Shown in pieces: positions 18,064 through 26,724 of a stretch of 64,000 nucleotides of DNA (its first letter is position 1; the number at the start of each line of letters is the position of its first letter). The notes under the pieces are model-generated. The model was not told where the DNA came from and searched no databases. It was given only the letters and a program-made list of their open reading frames with translations. The stretch comes from Paraburkholderia graminis C4D1M. GTDB taxonomy: Bacteria > Pseudomonadota > Gammaproteobacteria > Burkholderiales > Burkholderiaceae. The stretch is taken from contig NZ_ABLD01000006.1 in NCBI RefSeq assembly GCF_000172415.1, positions 248,001-312,000 on the forward strand, read 5' to 3'. A program made the position numbers and the translations under genes.

Positions 18064-18771
18064 CTAGAACCGATAACTCACACCGAGTTGCACCACCGGA
18101 TACAACTTATACCGCTCGACCTTGTCATTAATCTTCTGTTCCTGCTCGTCGATATTCGCTTGCGTCGTGAACATCGAATAAATCGCGGGCACGTTGTAGT
18201 GCGTGCGCGGACGGCCATACGCGACGCCGACATCGAAAGTCAGACCGAAGCCCTTCGAGACCGGCTTGTGACCGTAGCCGATGCCGACATAAGGCATCAC
18301 GCGCGGCAGCGTGACCGTGGCCGACGGCGCGGGGCCGACTGCCGGCACATAGTCGTCGCCGATCTTGTAGTTGCCTTGCGCATTCGGCACGGCGTGTGCC
18401 GAGAGTTCGTCGTCGTTGATGAGCGCACCGGCCGTCAGGCGGAAACCGCTCGAGCGGAAAGGGAACACGTCGAGATAGAGGCCGCCTTGCAGCAGCTTCA
18501 GGTGACCGTCGTACTCGTTTTCATTGACGTTGACCGAATGCGAGAAGCCGAGGCCTTCGAATTCCGCATGCACGCCCGTCCATGAATTGAGCGGCAGCGC
18601 AGCGCCGATCCCCGCGCCGAGCGTGCCGCCGTGCACATAAATCTCCTGCGCGTGCGCCGTATTAGTCAATGCGACCAGCGCCGCCATCGCCGCAACCGCG
18701 GCGAGAGCCGCATTTTTTACCTGCCGTTTCACCTGCACCACCGCTTGTCTCCCGACAAAAATCAATTGCAT
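18064..18771 (-). CDS. Outer-membrane beta-barrel family protein, hypothetical
   Basis: A 235-residue predicted exported barrel. Basic residues followed by a hydrophobic stretch (NAALAAVAAMAALVALTNTA) and AHAQ form a signal peptide cleaved near residue 41. The mature part shows alternating hydrophobic strands (GGTLGAGIGAALPLNSWTGV, MPYVGIGYGHKPVSKGFGLT) and ends in an aromatic C-terminal strand (PVVQLGVSYRF) typical of barrels inserted by BamA. It resembles small OMP_b-brl or OmpW-like proteins, but I could not assign a named family. It stands alone between dinB and the YceI pair. Confidence 0.7.
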   Translation of the reverse strand: MQLIFVGRQAVVQVKRQVKNAALAAVAAMAALVALTNTAHAQEIYVHGGTLGAGIGAALPLNSWTGVHAEFEGLGFSHSVNVNENEYDGHLKLLQGGLYLDVFPFRSSGFRLTAGALINDDELSAHAVPNAQGNYKIGDDYVPAVGPAPSATVTLPRVMPYVGIGYGHKPVSKGFGLTFDVGVAYGRPRTHYNVPAIYSMFTTQANIDEQEQKINDKVERYKLYPVVQLGVSYRF

Positions 18772-18930
18772 GCGGGGACTTTACGATTTGCGCGCGCAGT
18801 TCAAATGCATGAAAAGCGGGCGATTCCGGCGGCTCTTCCGGCTCAAGTCCGGCGTCGTCGGGAAAGCGGAAATAATGCCGCGTAAGTAGCGACTATAGCG
18901 GGCGCGCAGCGGCGCCCGCCATAACGAGGT

Positions 18931-19509
18931 TTACTGCTTGATCCCTTCAGCCTGGATATGCAGCGTGGTCTGCATCTTGAAGCCGTACGTCTTGCCGAAG
19001 TCGACGCCGAAATCGTCGCGGTTGAACGTCGCCGTCGATTCCGTGCCGCACACTTCGCGCTTGAGCATCGGGTTCACGAAGCACTTGAACGACTCGATCT
19101 TCAGATTCACCGGCTTGGTCACGCCATGCATGGTCAGCGTGCCGATCACTTCCACCGGCTTGTCGCCTTCAAAGCGGATTTGCGTGCCCTTGTAGGTCGC
19201 GCTCGGATACTTCGCGACGTCGAAGAACTTCTCGCCGACCAGTTCCGCGTCGAGCTTGTCGTTGCCGATGTCCACCGAACTCATGTCGATGGTCACCTCG
19301 ACCGTGCCGGTTTTCGCCGCGCGATCGAGCACGACGGTACCGGTGCTTTTCTTGAACTTGCCGCGCCAGATCGATACGCCGCCGAAGTGATCCGCTTCGA
19401 AGCTCGGGGCCGTGTGCGTCGGATCGAGTTGATACGTGTCGGCGGCCATTGCGTTGAACGACAGGGCGGCGGCGAGAGCGCCGGCGGCGAGCAGGAATTG
19501 CTTCTTCAA
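18931..19509 (-). CDS. YceI family periplasmic lipid-binding-like protein (copy 1)
   Basis: A 192-residue YceI-like protein. The signal peptide is [20 protein letters not shown] with cleavage after MA, giving [20 protein letters not shown], the canonical YceI start. The lipocalin-like barrel continues with [20 protein letters not shown] and [14 protein letters not shown]. Family members bind polyisoprenoids in the periplasm; the physiological role is unclear. A Cys pair (KCF and REVC) could form a disulfide. It is the downstream gene of a tandem pair, 60 bp after the second YceI gene on the same strand. Confidence 0.92.
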   Translation of the reverse strand: MKKQFLLAAGALAAALSFNAMAADTYQLDPTHTAPSFEADHFGGVSIWRGKFKKSTGTVVLDRAAKTGTVEVTIDMSSVDIGNDKLDAELVGEKFFDVAKYPSATYKGTQIRFEGDKPVEVIGTLTMHGVTKPVNLKIESFKCFVNPMLKREVCGTESTATFNRDDFGVDFGKTYGFKMQTTLHIQAEGIKQ

Positions 19510-19569
19510 GATGTTCTCCAGGTTTTAAGAAGCGCGACGGCGCTTTGATGATTTGCTTCGGGTTTCTAA

Positions 19570-20133
19570 TTACTTCTTCGAGGCGACGAGATGGAACTTG
19601 ATGACGACTTCGTCGGCGACGACGGACGTGTCTTTCCATTCGCCGGTGCCGACGTCGAACTGCGAGCGCTTGATCGGCAATGAACCGTCGAAGGTTTGCG
19701 TCGAGCCCTGGCTTGCAATGGTGACCGGCACGACCACCGTCTGCGATTTGCCCTTGATGGTCAGCTTGCCGGTGATCTTGTACTGATTGCCGCCCGCCGG
19801 CGCGATCGCGCTGGAAACGAAGGTAGCGGCCGGGTAAGCGGCGCTGTCGAACCACTCCTTGCCTTGCGCCTGCTTGTTGTAGTCGTCGGCGCCTAGGTCG
19901 TAGCTGCCGGTGTCGATCGACACGTTCGCGCTGCCCGCCGTCGGCTTCGCCGGATCGAACGATAGCTGCGCCGAAAACTTCCTGAACTTGCCGTCGACGG
20001 GCACGTTCATCTGTTTCGTCGTCGCGATCACGGTGCTTTTGCTGGTGTCGACGTCGGCATGCGCGACGCTCGCGCCGAACAGCGACAGCGCGGCGGCGCC
20101 CGCCAGGATGGAGTGATGAAGTATCGTTTTCAT
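19570..20133 (-). CDS. YceI family periplasmic protein (copy 2)
   Basis: A 187-residue YceI-like protein upstream of copy 1. The ATG at 20133 (MKTILHHSILAGAAALSLFG) is chosen because it starts directly at a signal peptide cleaved after VAHA, and AGGA lies 11 nt upstream; in-frame starts at 20145 and 20169 would add a non-signal extension. The mature protein has the barrel pattern (GKFRKFSAQLSFDPAKPTAG, ITGKLTIKGKSQTVVVPV). It diverges clearly from copy 1. No cytochrome b561 gene, a common partner of YceI pairs, is present here. Confidence 0.9.
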   Translation of the reverse strand: MKTILHHSILAGAAALSLFGASVAHADVDTSKSTVIATTKQMNVPVDGKFRKFSAQLSFDPAKPTAGSANVSIDTGSYDLGADDYNKQAQGKEWFDSAAYPAATFVSSAIAPAGGNQYKITGKLTIKGKSQTVVVPVTIASQGSTQTFDGSLPIKRSQFDVGTGEWKDTSVVADEVVIKFHLVASKK

Positions 20134-20431
20134 GGTGGTACGCATCCTATCGAACCCATGCGCGTTCATTGCACACAGTGGGGAATTTGATTGCCAACAG
20201 TCCGTAGCGAATCGGCGAGCAAGCCGTTGCCGCGCTGACTGCGAATGATAGGGATGTCAAGAAGAACCGAATAGCCGGATGCGAGAGAACACATCGTTCT
20301 ACGGATGACGTTAATGCCGTCCGGGCCTGCACGTTGCAACGAGCACCGACGAACGGCGGAGGTCGAACCGAGTTGGGTTATCCTGCGCACCGGGCACGGC
20401 CCACGTACAACCATCATTCAGGACGTTAGTT

Positions 20432-21682
20432 TTGACTTCGATTTTCCTTTCATGGGGCATCGCCGCCTTCGCTACAGCCGGCGTTATCACGCGGCCTTTC
20501 AAATGGCCCGAGGCAGTGTGGGCGGTGGCGGGCGCGGTGCTGCTGGTCTCGCTCGGGCTGCTGCCGCTTCATCTCGCGATGGAAGCCGTCGGTAAGGGCA
20601 CCGACGTCTATCTGTTTCTGTTCGGCATGATGCTGCTCTCCGAAGTCGGCCGCCGTGAAGGTCTGTTCGACTGGGTCGCCGTGCTCGCCGTGAATCATGC
20701 GCAAGGCTCGCCGCGCAAGCTCTTCATGCTGGTCTATCTGGTCGGCGTGGTAATCACGGCCTTTCTTTCGAATGACGCCACCGCGGTCGTGCTCACGCCG
20801 GCTGTGTTTGCCGCCGCGAAGAAAGCGAAGACCGATCCGTTGCCGCTGCTCTTCGTCTGCGCGTTCATTGCCAACGCGGCGAGCTTCGTTCTGCCGATCT
20901 CGAACCCGGCCAACATCGTGCTGTACGGCAACCACACGCCCGCGCTTGGGCCGTGGCTTATGCGCTTCGCGTTGCCTTCGCTGCTGTCGATCGGCGCAAC
21001 GTATGCGCTGCTGCGCTGGACGCAGCGCGACGCGCTTGCCGGCATCTGCGAGGCGAATCTCGAGCCGCTGCGGCTCTCGTCGAGTGGACGCGTTGCGCTC
21101 GCGGGCATTGCGGTGACGGCCGTCGTGCTGCTGGCCGTATCGGCGTTCGATATTCCGTTGGGCTTGCCCACGGCGATACTCGGTGCGTTGACCGCAATCG
21201 TCGTGTTGATCCAGGAGCGCAAATCGCCGTTGCCGATGATCCGCGAAATATCGTGGAGCGTGCTGCCGCTCGTGGCCGCGCTCTTCGTGCTCGTCGAAAT
21301 GCTGGACCATACCGGCGTGATCCGCATGCTGGCCGCGTTGACACAGGAGGGTGCCGCGCACAACGAAGCGAGCACGGCGGGTTGGGCCGGCATGGCGATC
21401 GCGATCGGCAGCAACTTGATGAACAATTTGCCGGCCGGCCTGATCGCGAGTTCGACGGTGATGCAGGCGCATAGTCCCGAGCGCGTGATCGACGCGCTGC
21501 TGATCGGCGTCGATCTCGGGCCCAACATGTCGATCACCGGCTCGCTCGCGACCATCCTCTGGCTCAACGCGATTCGTCGCGAAGGCGAGGACGTGAGCTT
21601 CATGAAGTTCCTGAAGGTGGGCGTCGTGGTGATGCTGCCTGCGCTGGTGCTCGCGCTCGGCGCGCGCATTCTGATCGGCTGA
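20432..21682 (+). CDS. ArsB/NhaD-type ion transporter (SLC13-like)
   Basis: A 416-residue inner-membrane carrier of the arsenite/ion-transporter superfamily. Twin family motifs are visible: FLSNDATAVVLTPAVFAAAK near residue 109 and GSNLMNNLPAGLIASSTVM near 326, each an asparagine-containing re-entrant hairpin as in ArsB. About ten hydrophobic segments are present. The start is TTG with AGGA about 8 nt upstream. No arsR or arsC is next to it, so an arsenite role is uncertain; it could move another anion or cation. A strong hairpin follows the stop. Confidence 0.88.
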   Translation: MTSIFLSWGIAAFATAGVITRPFKWPEAVWAVAGAVLLVSLGLLPLHLAMEAVGKGTDVYLFLFGMMLLSEVGRREGLFDWVAVLAVNHAQGSPRKLFMLVYLVGVVITAFLSNDATAVVLTPAVFAAAKKAKTDPLPLLFVCAFIANAASFVLPISNPANIVLYGNHTPALGPWLMRFALPSLLSIGATYALLRWTQRDALAGICEANLEPLRLSSSGRVALAGIAVTAVVLLAVSAFDIPLGLPTAILGALTAIVVLIQERKSPLPMIREISWSVLPLVAALFVLVEMLDHTGVIRMLAALTQEGAAHNEASTAGWAGMAIAIGSNLMNNLPAGLIASSTVMQAHSPERVIDALLIGVDLGPNMSITGSLATILWLNAIRREGEDVSFMKFLKVGVVVMLPALVLALGARILIG

Positions 21683-21683
21683 C

Positions 21684-21702
21684 GCGCCGTGGATCACGGC
21701 GC
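21684..21702. terminator. Hairpin between convergent ArsB-like and FNT genes
   Basis: A perfect 8-bp stem (GCGCCGTG / CACGGCGC) with a 3-nt GAT loop lies entirely between the two convergent stop codons. It could end transcription from both sides, though neither flank has a clean T-run. Confidence 0.5.
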
Positions 21703-21717
21703 CTCTGCTTTCAAGCG

Positions 21718-22635
21718 TCAGCGATGACCGTTGATTTCCGGCGCGATCGCCGCGTGATTCAGCAGCGCGACCAATGACATTCCGCCCACGGTATTACCCA
21801 CGAGCGTCGGCACGAGGAAGCGCAGAAAATAATCGCGCAGACTCGCGTCGCCGCTGAAAAACGCATACGCCACTTCCGTCGATCCGGCGATGATATGCGA
21901 CAGATGGCTCACGGCCACCACATAGGTAATCAGCAGCACCGTCAGCAGGCGGCCCGAACGCGCGCTCGGCAATAGCCACACCATCAACGCAATCAGCCAG
22001 CCCGCGAAAACCGCTTTCACCATCGTCGGCAGCATGTGTTCGGAACCGACGGCGGCGCGCGACACCTCGCCGAATGCCTGCACCACGGCGGGCGCGAACA
22101 CATCGGGAATGCGCAGCATCGCGGCGAAAATCCATGTGCTCACGAGATTGAAGAACAGCACGATGGCCCATAGGCGCATGGCTTTCAGCAGCGTCTTCGG
22201 ATCGCGCCGCGTCAAGACGGGCAGCACGACGGTGAGCGTGCTTTCGGTGAAAAGCTGCTGCCGTCCCATGATGACGAGCACGAAACCCATCGAGTAACCG
22301 AAGCTCGACACCAGATGACGCCATGACGTATCCGGCAGTCCTGCTTCGAGCACCGCTTGCGTGAGAAACGAAAAGCCCATTGAAAGCCCGGCCGCGAGCG
22401 ACGACCAGATCAGCGCGCCAATCGTCCGCTCGAGTGCGGCTTCGCCCTCTTCGCGGACGATCTCATGCAGCACGAGCGCGTGCGGGGCGGTGTGATGCGC
22501 CGCCTGATCCTGCTCGCCCTCGTTCAGATGCGGGGAATCGGCGCCGGCGTCCTGGGCTCGCGGGACGTCGTTGCCGGCGGATTCCGTCGATTCGGCGGAT
22601 GACTGCCGTTGCTCTTCGCGCGTGGCATCGGTCAT
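21718..22635 (-). CDS. Formate/nitrite transporter family channel (YfdC-like)
   Basis: A 305-residue FNT-family pentameric membrane channel. Residues 1-60 are a hydrophilic Glu/Asp/Ala/Ser-rich cytoplasmic extension, as in YfdC-like members. Six hydrophobic segments follow, with FLTQAVLEAGLPDTSWRHLV and GNTVGGMSLVALLNHA (the last is the FNT helix-6 region). Substrates in the family are small monovalent anions; none can be assigned. Its ATG overlaps the stop of the upstream PLSYW-motif gene (TGATG), so the two are translationally coupled. Confidence 0.88.
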   Translation of the reverse strand: MTDATREEQRQSSAESTESAGNDVPRAQDAGADSPHLNEGEQDQAAHHTAPHALVLHEIVREEGEAALERTIGALIWSSLAAGLSMGFSFLTQAVLEAGLPDTSWRHLVSSFGYSMGFVLVIMGRQQLFTESTLTVVLPVLTRRDPKTLLKAMRLWAIVLFFNLVSTWIFAAMLRIPDVFAPAVVQAFGEVSRAAVGSEHMLPTMVKAVFAGWLIALMVWLLPSARSGRLLTVLLITYVVAVSHLSHIIAGSTEVAYAFFSGDASLRDYFLRFLVPTLVGNTVGGMSLVALLNHAAIAPEINGHR

Positions 22636-22877
22636 CAGCGGGCATCCTTCGAGCGCGGGCCGGGCGCTTCGCAGACCGCTTCCTCGGGCTCCCGCAGCGC
22701 GGCAAGCGTGGCTTCGAGCCGCGCGAGCCGCGCCTGTTGCGCGGGCACGAGCGGCGCATTCGCCAGCATCCGCAAGCGACTGTCCCAGTACGAAAGCGGA
22801 ATCGCGTCATTCACCGAGATCCGCCCGAACACCCGCTCGAGATGGGCGATCTCGTTGTCCAGGTTCTGGTAGCTCAT
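22635..22877 (-). CDS. Small PLSYW-motif protein coupled to the FNT channel
   Basis: An 80-residue protein of unknown function. The ATG at 22877 starts MSYQNLDNEIAHLERVFGRI; the frame upstream is open to 23045 but reads as non-coding. The motif PLSYWDSRLRMLANA sits at residues 27-41, followed by a predicted helix (QARLARLEATLAALREP). It is charged, soluble and helical, with heptad-like leucines. A related protein with the same PLSYW core lies at 48914-49126. Its stop shares a base with the FNT start, so the two probably act together. No domain name is known to me. Confidence 0.7.
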   Translation of the reverse strand: MSYQNLDNEIAHLERVFGRISVNDAIPLSYWDSRLRMLANAPLVPAQQARLARLEATLAALREPEEAVCEAPGPRSKDAR

Positions 22878-23157
22878 CTGACGTATCCGATAAGAGGCGA
22901 CAAAAAAGGTGGACGGCGATAACGTACGAGCAAGTGGCGTTCCCCGATTCTTCAGGACAACCGGAGTGCGGCGGGAAGCTCGGATTGGGAAGTCTGATCT
23001 GCGCGCTGGAACGGCGCATTGAGATGGCGCAACGAGGTGACGCAACGCGCGGAATCTAACCGCGCGAGGAAGCTCGATTAGAAGTTGTGGTTTATGTTGC
23101 CGAAGGAATTGGCTACTGCCACTGGCAGTGCGTGGCTAACTCACGTCGCGATGACGC

Positions 23158-23418
23158 TTACTGCCGATCCAGCCACGCATCCAGCCCCACGCGAAACGCC
23201 ACGCCCGCAATCACCGGGACCGTGAGCATCAGAATGATGCCGAAGTTCGGAATGGCGTCGCCGTAAGCAATCGGCTCATACAGCACCACGCCCGCGACCG
23301 CCGCGAACACGATGACGCCGACGGCCACCATCAGAAGATTGCGCACCGTAATGGACAGCTCTTTGCGCGTCGCCTTCGCGGGACTCGGGTTGGCGGCAGG
23401 GTCGTGTTGAGCGGGCAT
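23158..23418 (-). CDS. Small hypothetical membrane protein, two helices
   Basis: An 86-residue protein. A hydrophilic N-terminus (MPAQHDPAANPSPAKATRKE) is followed by two hydrophobic helices, LLMVAVGVIVFAAVAGVVLY (residues 28-47) and GIILMLTVPVIAGVAFRVGL (59-78). The start at 23418 is preferred because the upstream extension passes through a 15-bp tandem repeat and codes for an unlikely Cys/Trp-rich segment. It is isolated between the PLSYW gene and the hybrid kinase. Function unknown. Confidence 0.65.
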   Translation of the reverse strand: MPAQHDPAANPSPAKATRKELSITVRNLLMVAVGVIVFAAVAGVVLYEPIAYGDAIPNFGIILMLTVPVIAGVAFRVGLDAWLDRQ

Positions 23419-23450
23419 GATGACTCTCGTGACAAAAAGCGGCGGAGGGC

Positions 23451-23479
23451 AAGGCGCCCATTCGCAAGGCGCCCATTCG
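23451..23479. repeat. Tandem 15-bp direct repeat
   Basis: AAGGCGCCCATTCGC is followed immediately by a second copy (14 of 15 bases before divergence). It contains the palindrome GGCGCC in each unit and lies 33 bp upstream of the small two-helix membrane protein start. It could be a regulatory site or a simple slippage duplication. Confidence 0.6.
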
Positions 23480-23627
23480 ACAGCGGAACAGGCGTGCCCG
23501 GCATCATACCAGGGCGCGCAGGTGTCGCGCACTTCGCGCCGTGTGTGCTTGCATCGATATAAACCAATATATGCCGCATTCCGCGGCATGGGGCTAAAAG
23601 CTCATCGCTTGCGTGGCCGTGCCGGCG

Positions 23628-26342
23628 TTACGATGCCGCTTCGATCGGATTGACCCATTGCGCCAGTTCGCGCCGCAGTTGCGCGAGGTCGAACGGCTTG
23701 CCGAGCAGTCGCGCGCCGGGGATGCGCTCGCCGATCGGCGCCTGTGCGCCATAGCCGGACACCAGCAGCACCTGCACGTCAGGCTGCTCGCGCAACACGG
23801 CGCGCGCGAGGTTGTCGCCCGACATGCCGGGCAGCGTGATGTCGGTGAACAGAATGTCGTAGCGCTGCGCCGGCAGCAGCGGCAGCGCTTCTTCGGCGCT
23901 GCCGACCGACGTGCAATCGAGCCCGAGCGCGCCGAGCAGGCAGCTTAGCGCCTCGCGCGAATCGGCGTCGTCCTCGACCAGCAGCACATGAGCCGGCGAG
24001 CGCGCGGGCGCGTCGGTCGATGCGGACTCGCTCTCGTTTGCGGCTGCCTTGGGTGTTGGAGTCAACGGCGTGGCGAGGCCCGGCGCATCGACGCCCGACG
24101 TAGCGACGCCCGACGCATCGCCACTCGCCGGATCATACGCAACGCTCGGCACACAAGCGGCGATTTCGCGATCCGTCATCTTGCCGACAGCCGCCGTGCC
24201 GCCAGCTCCGCCGGCGGCGGCGCGCAGCACCCCGCGCACCTTGCGCGCGAGATCGTCGCGGCGGTAGGGCTTGGAGAGCAGCGTGATGCCCGCGTCGAGC
24301 TTGCCGTGGTGGACGATTTCATCGCGCGTGTAGCCCGACGTGAACAGCGTCGGCACCGACGGCGAGCGGGCCGCGGCACGCCGCGCCAACTCGACGCTTT
24401 TGATCTTGCCGGGCATGACGACGTCGGTGAACAGCAGGTCGATCGGCACATCGCTGTCGATGAATTCGAGCGCCGCGTCGCCGCTCGACGCCGTCAGCAC
24501 CTTATAGCCGAGCTGCACCAGCATTTCGACGGCGGTCAGGCGCACGTCGGCATCGTCCTCGACCACGAGGACCGTTTCGCCGCCGCCCACCGGCGCGCTG
24601 GTTTCATCGGCGGCTTCGGCCGTTTCGGGCTCGCAGCAGCGCGGGAAAAACAGCGATACCGTCGTGCCGCGCCCCAACTCGCTTTCGATCAGCGTATGCC
24701 CGCCGCTCTGCCTAACGAAGCCGAACACCATGCTGAGACCCAGGCCCGTGCCATGACCGTGAGGCTTGGTCGTAAAGAACGGTTCGAACGCATGCTCGAG
24801 CACGTCGGGCGGCATGCCCGCGCCGGTATCGGTGACGGAAAACACCACGTATTCGCCCGGCGAAAGCTCCGGCTTGTCGCTGCAAAACGCTGCGTCCAGC
24901 ACGCGGTTCGCGGCGCGCACGGTGAGCGTGCCGTCGGCCTTCATCGCGTCGCGTGCATTGATGGCGAGATTGAGCAGCGCGTTTTCCAACTGGTTGCGAT
25001 CGACCTGTACGTGCCACAAATGGTCGCTCAATACGGTTTCGATCCGCATGGTTTCGCCGAGCGCGCGATGCAGCATCTCGCTCATGCCGGCAAGCAGGCG
25101 GCGCGGGTTCAGCACAGTGGGCGACAGCGGCTGGCGCCGCGCGAACGCAAGCAGATGCGCGGCGAGTTTCGCGCCGCGCTTCACCGCGTCGGTCGCTGCC
25201 GACAAACGGCGCAGCGTGGCCGGATTGCCGCTCGCGTCGGCGGCCATCATCTGCAGGTTGCCGTTGATCACTTGCAGCACGTTGTTGAAGTCGTGCGCGA
25301 CGCCGCCGGTGAGACTGCCGATCGCTTCCATTTTCTGCGCCTGGCGCAGTTGTTCTTCGGCGAGCGCGCGCGCCGCGACCGCGTCGGCCACGCGCTGTTC
25401 GAGCGTCTCGGTCAACTGGCGCAGCGACTGTTCGGCGATCTTGCGTTCGTGAATATCGATCAGCACAGCCGGCAAGCGTGTCGGCTGACCGTGTTCGTCG
25501 AACTCGCACTGGCCGTTTGCCTGCACCCACACATAGTCGCCGTCAGGGCGGCGAATCCGGTACTCGGCGCGAAACGGCTTGCCTTCTTGCAGCGCATCCG
25601 CGCTCAGGCGTTCGAGTAGCGACTGATCGTCTGGATGAATCATTCGGGCGGCGGCGCTGTGATCGACGCCTCGCGCGGCTTCTTCGACGGAGAACGAAAA
25701 GGTGCGGGCAAAGCGCTCGTCGCCGGTGATCTTTCCGGTCTGCATGTCGACGACGCAAGTGCCGAGCACGGCACCCGTATTGAGCGCGAGTTGCAGACGT
25801 TCGTTGGTCTCGTGCAGTTCCGCTTCGGCGCGTTGCCGCCAGCGCTCGGTCAGCACGCGCCCAGTCGTTTCGACGACGACGGCCAGCACGCCCGCGGGCG
25901 CGCCGCTGTCGTCGGCGACGGGGCTGTAGTAGAGATCCATCCACACGTCCTCGGGCTTGCCTTCACGCAGCAGCACGAGTTCCTTGTCGCGATACGAGAG
26001 CGTGCCGCCCGCGAGGCACGTAGTCATGACGTGGCGATTGAATTCGGCGACTTCGGGCCAGCCTGTTTCGACCGGGCATCCCAGCAGATACGGATGCCGT
26101 CCGCCCGCGAAAACTGCGTACGCGTCGTTGTAGATCATGTAGCCGGAGCGGCCCCACAGCAGCACGAGCGGCACCGGCGAAGCGAGCAGCAACTGCACCG
26201 TGGCGGTGAGGCTGCGCGGCCAGTCCGCGATCGCGCCGACGCCGGTCGCCGCCCAGTCGAATTCACTGATGCGCCGCGCCATTTCGCCGCCCCAGCCTGT
26301 ACAGCCATGATCTTGTGCCGGAAAGGGCATGCGTCGCTCCAC
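23628..26342 (-). CDS. Hybrid sensor histidine kinase with two receiver domains
   Basis: A 904-residue soluble signalling protein. A PAS-like domain (residues ~20-165) is followed by a coiled linker, a second PAS/PAC (~185-300, ending AVLIDIHERKIAEQSLRQL), a coiled coil, the H-box GGVAHDFNNVLQVINGN with phospho-acceptor His350, and an ATPase domain (NLAINARDAMKADGTLTVRA; GHGTGLGLSMVFGF). Receiver 1 has Asp640 (LLFTDVVMPG). An ~80-residue Ala/Thr/Pro linker leads to receiver 2 with Asp834 (ILFTDITLPG). No membrane helix or signal peptide is seen, so it is cytoplasmic. There is no output domain or neighbouring regulator gene, so the phosphate acceptor is unknown. Its blue-light or redox ligand, if any, is not evident. 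Confidence 0.92.
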   Translation of the reverse strand: MERRMPFPAQDHGCTGWGGEMARRISEFDWAATGVGAIADWPRSLTATVQLLLASPVPLVLLWGRSGYMIYNDAYAVFAGGRHPYLLGCPVETGWPEVAEFNRHVMTTCLAGGTLSYRDKELVLLREGKPEDVWMDLYYSPVADDSGAPAGVLAVVVETTGRVLTERWRQRAEAELHETNERLQLALNTGAVLGTCVVDMQTGKITGDERFARTFSFSVEEAARGVDHSAAARMIHPDDQSLLERLSADALQEGKPFRAEYRIRRPDGDYVWVQANGQCEFDEHGQPTRLPAVLIDIHERKIAEQSLRQLTETLEQRVADAVAARALAEEQLRQAQKMEAIGSLTGGVAHDFNNVLQVINGNLQMMAADASGNPATLRRLSAATDAVKRGAKLAAHLLAFARRQPLSPTVLNPRRLLAGMSEMLHRALGETMRIETVLSDHLWHVQVDRNQLENALLNLAINARDAMKADGTLTVRAANRVLDAAFCSDKPELSPGEYVVFSVTDTGAGMPPDVLEHAFEPFFTTKPHGHGTGLGLSMVFGFVRQSGGHTLIESELGRGTTVSLFFPRCCEPETAEAADETSAPVGGGETVLVVEDDADVRLTAVEMLVQLGYKVLTASSGDAALEFIDSDVPIDLLFTDVVMPGKIKSVELARRAAARSPSVPTLFTSGYTRDEIVHHGKLDAGITLLSKPYRRDDLARKVRGVLRAAAGGAGGTAAVGKMTDREIAACVPSVAYDPASGDASGVATSGVDAPGLATPLTPTPKAAANESESASTDAPARSPAHVLLVEDDADSREALSCLLGALGLDCTSVGSAEEALPLLPAQRYDILFTDITLPGMSGDNLARAVLREQPDVQVLLVSGYGAQAPIGERIPGARLLGKPFDLAQLRRELAQWVNPIEAAS

Positions 26343-26724
26343 GAGATCGCGTTAATGAGGTGGGTGTCCAGTCTGCCGTTTCACATTCTCCGCGTAAAGG
26401 GCCGATACGCCGCGCATGCCGTTTAGTTGCGCGCGCACCTTAAACGCTCGCAAGTTTTACCTGCGGCGCTCGCGCGCGCATTCGAAAGCGGCAATAAGCG
26501 CATGCGCATTTCTGTCGAAGCGAGCCTTTGCGTGTTTGCTTTTGCGGCGGTTCATCGTTCGCGCGATGGTCGTTGTTGCGCTGCGCGTCCTTACAGAATC
26601 CTTCAAGCGATAGGCTCGTTTTCTGCTGGATGTCGAGTGCACGCGCGCGCGACGAATGCGCGCCGCGAGCGCTGGCGACGGCGAATGTCGCCGGCTTCGC
26701 AGATTGATAAGAGCGGACCGTACG
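26343..26724. other. Divergent intergenic region, hybrid kinase to second DUF2252 gene
   Basis: These 382 bases must hold both divergent promoters. I see no convincing -35/-10 pair, hairpin or operator. A 65-codon open frame at 26416-26613 has no ribosome-binding site and Arg/Ala/Ser-rich composition typical of shadow frames, so it is not called. Confidence 0.4.

Noticed and set aside
26416..26613. 65-codon open frame between the hybrid kinase and the DUF2252 gene
   Set aside because: No ribosome-binding site, Arg/Ala-rich composition and no recognisable feature.
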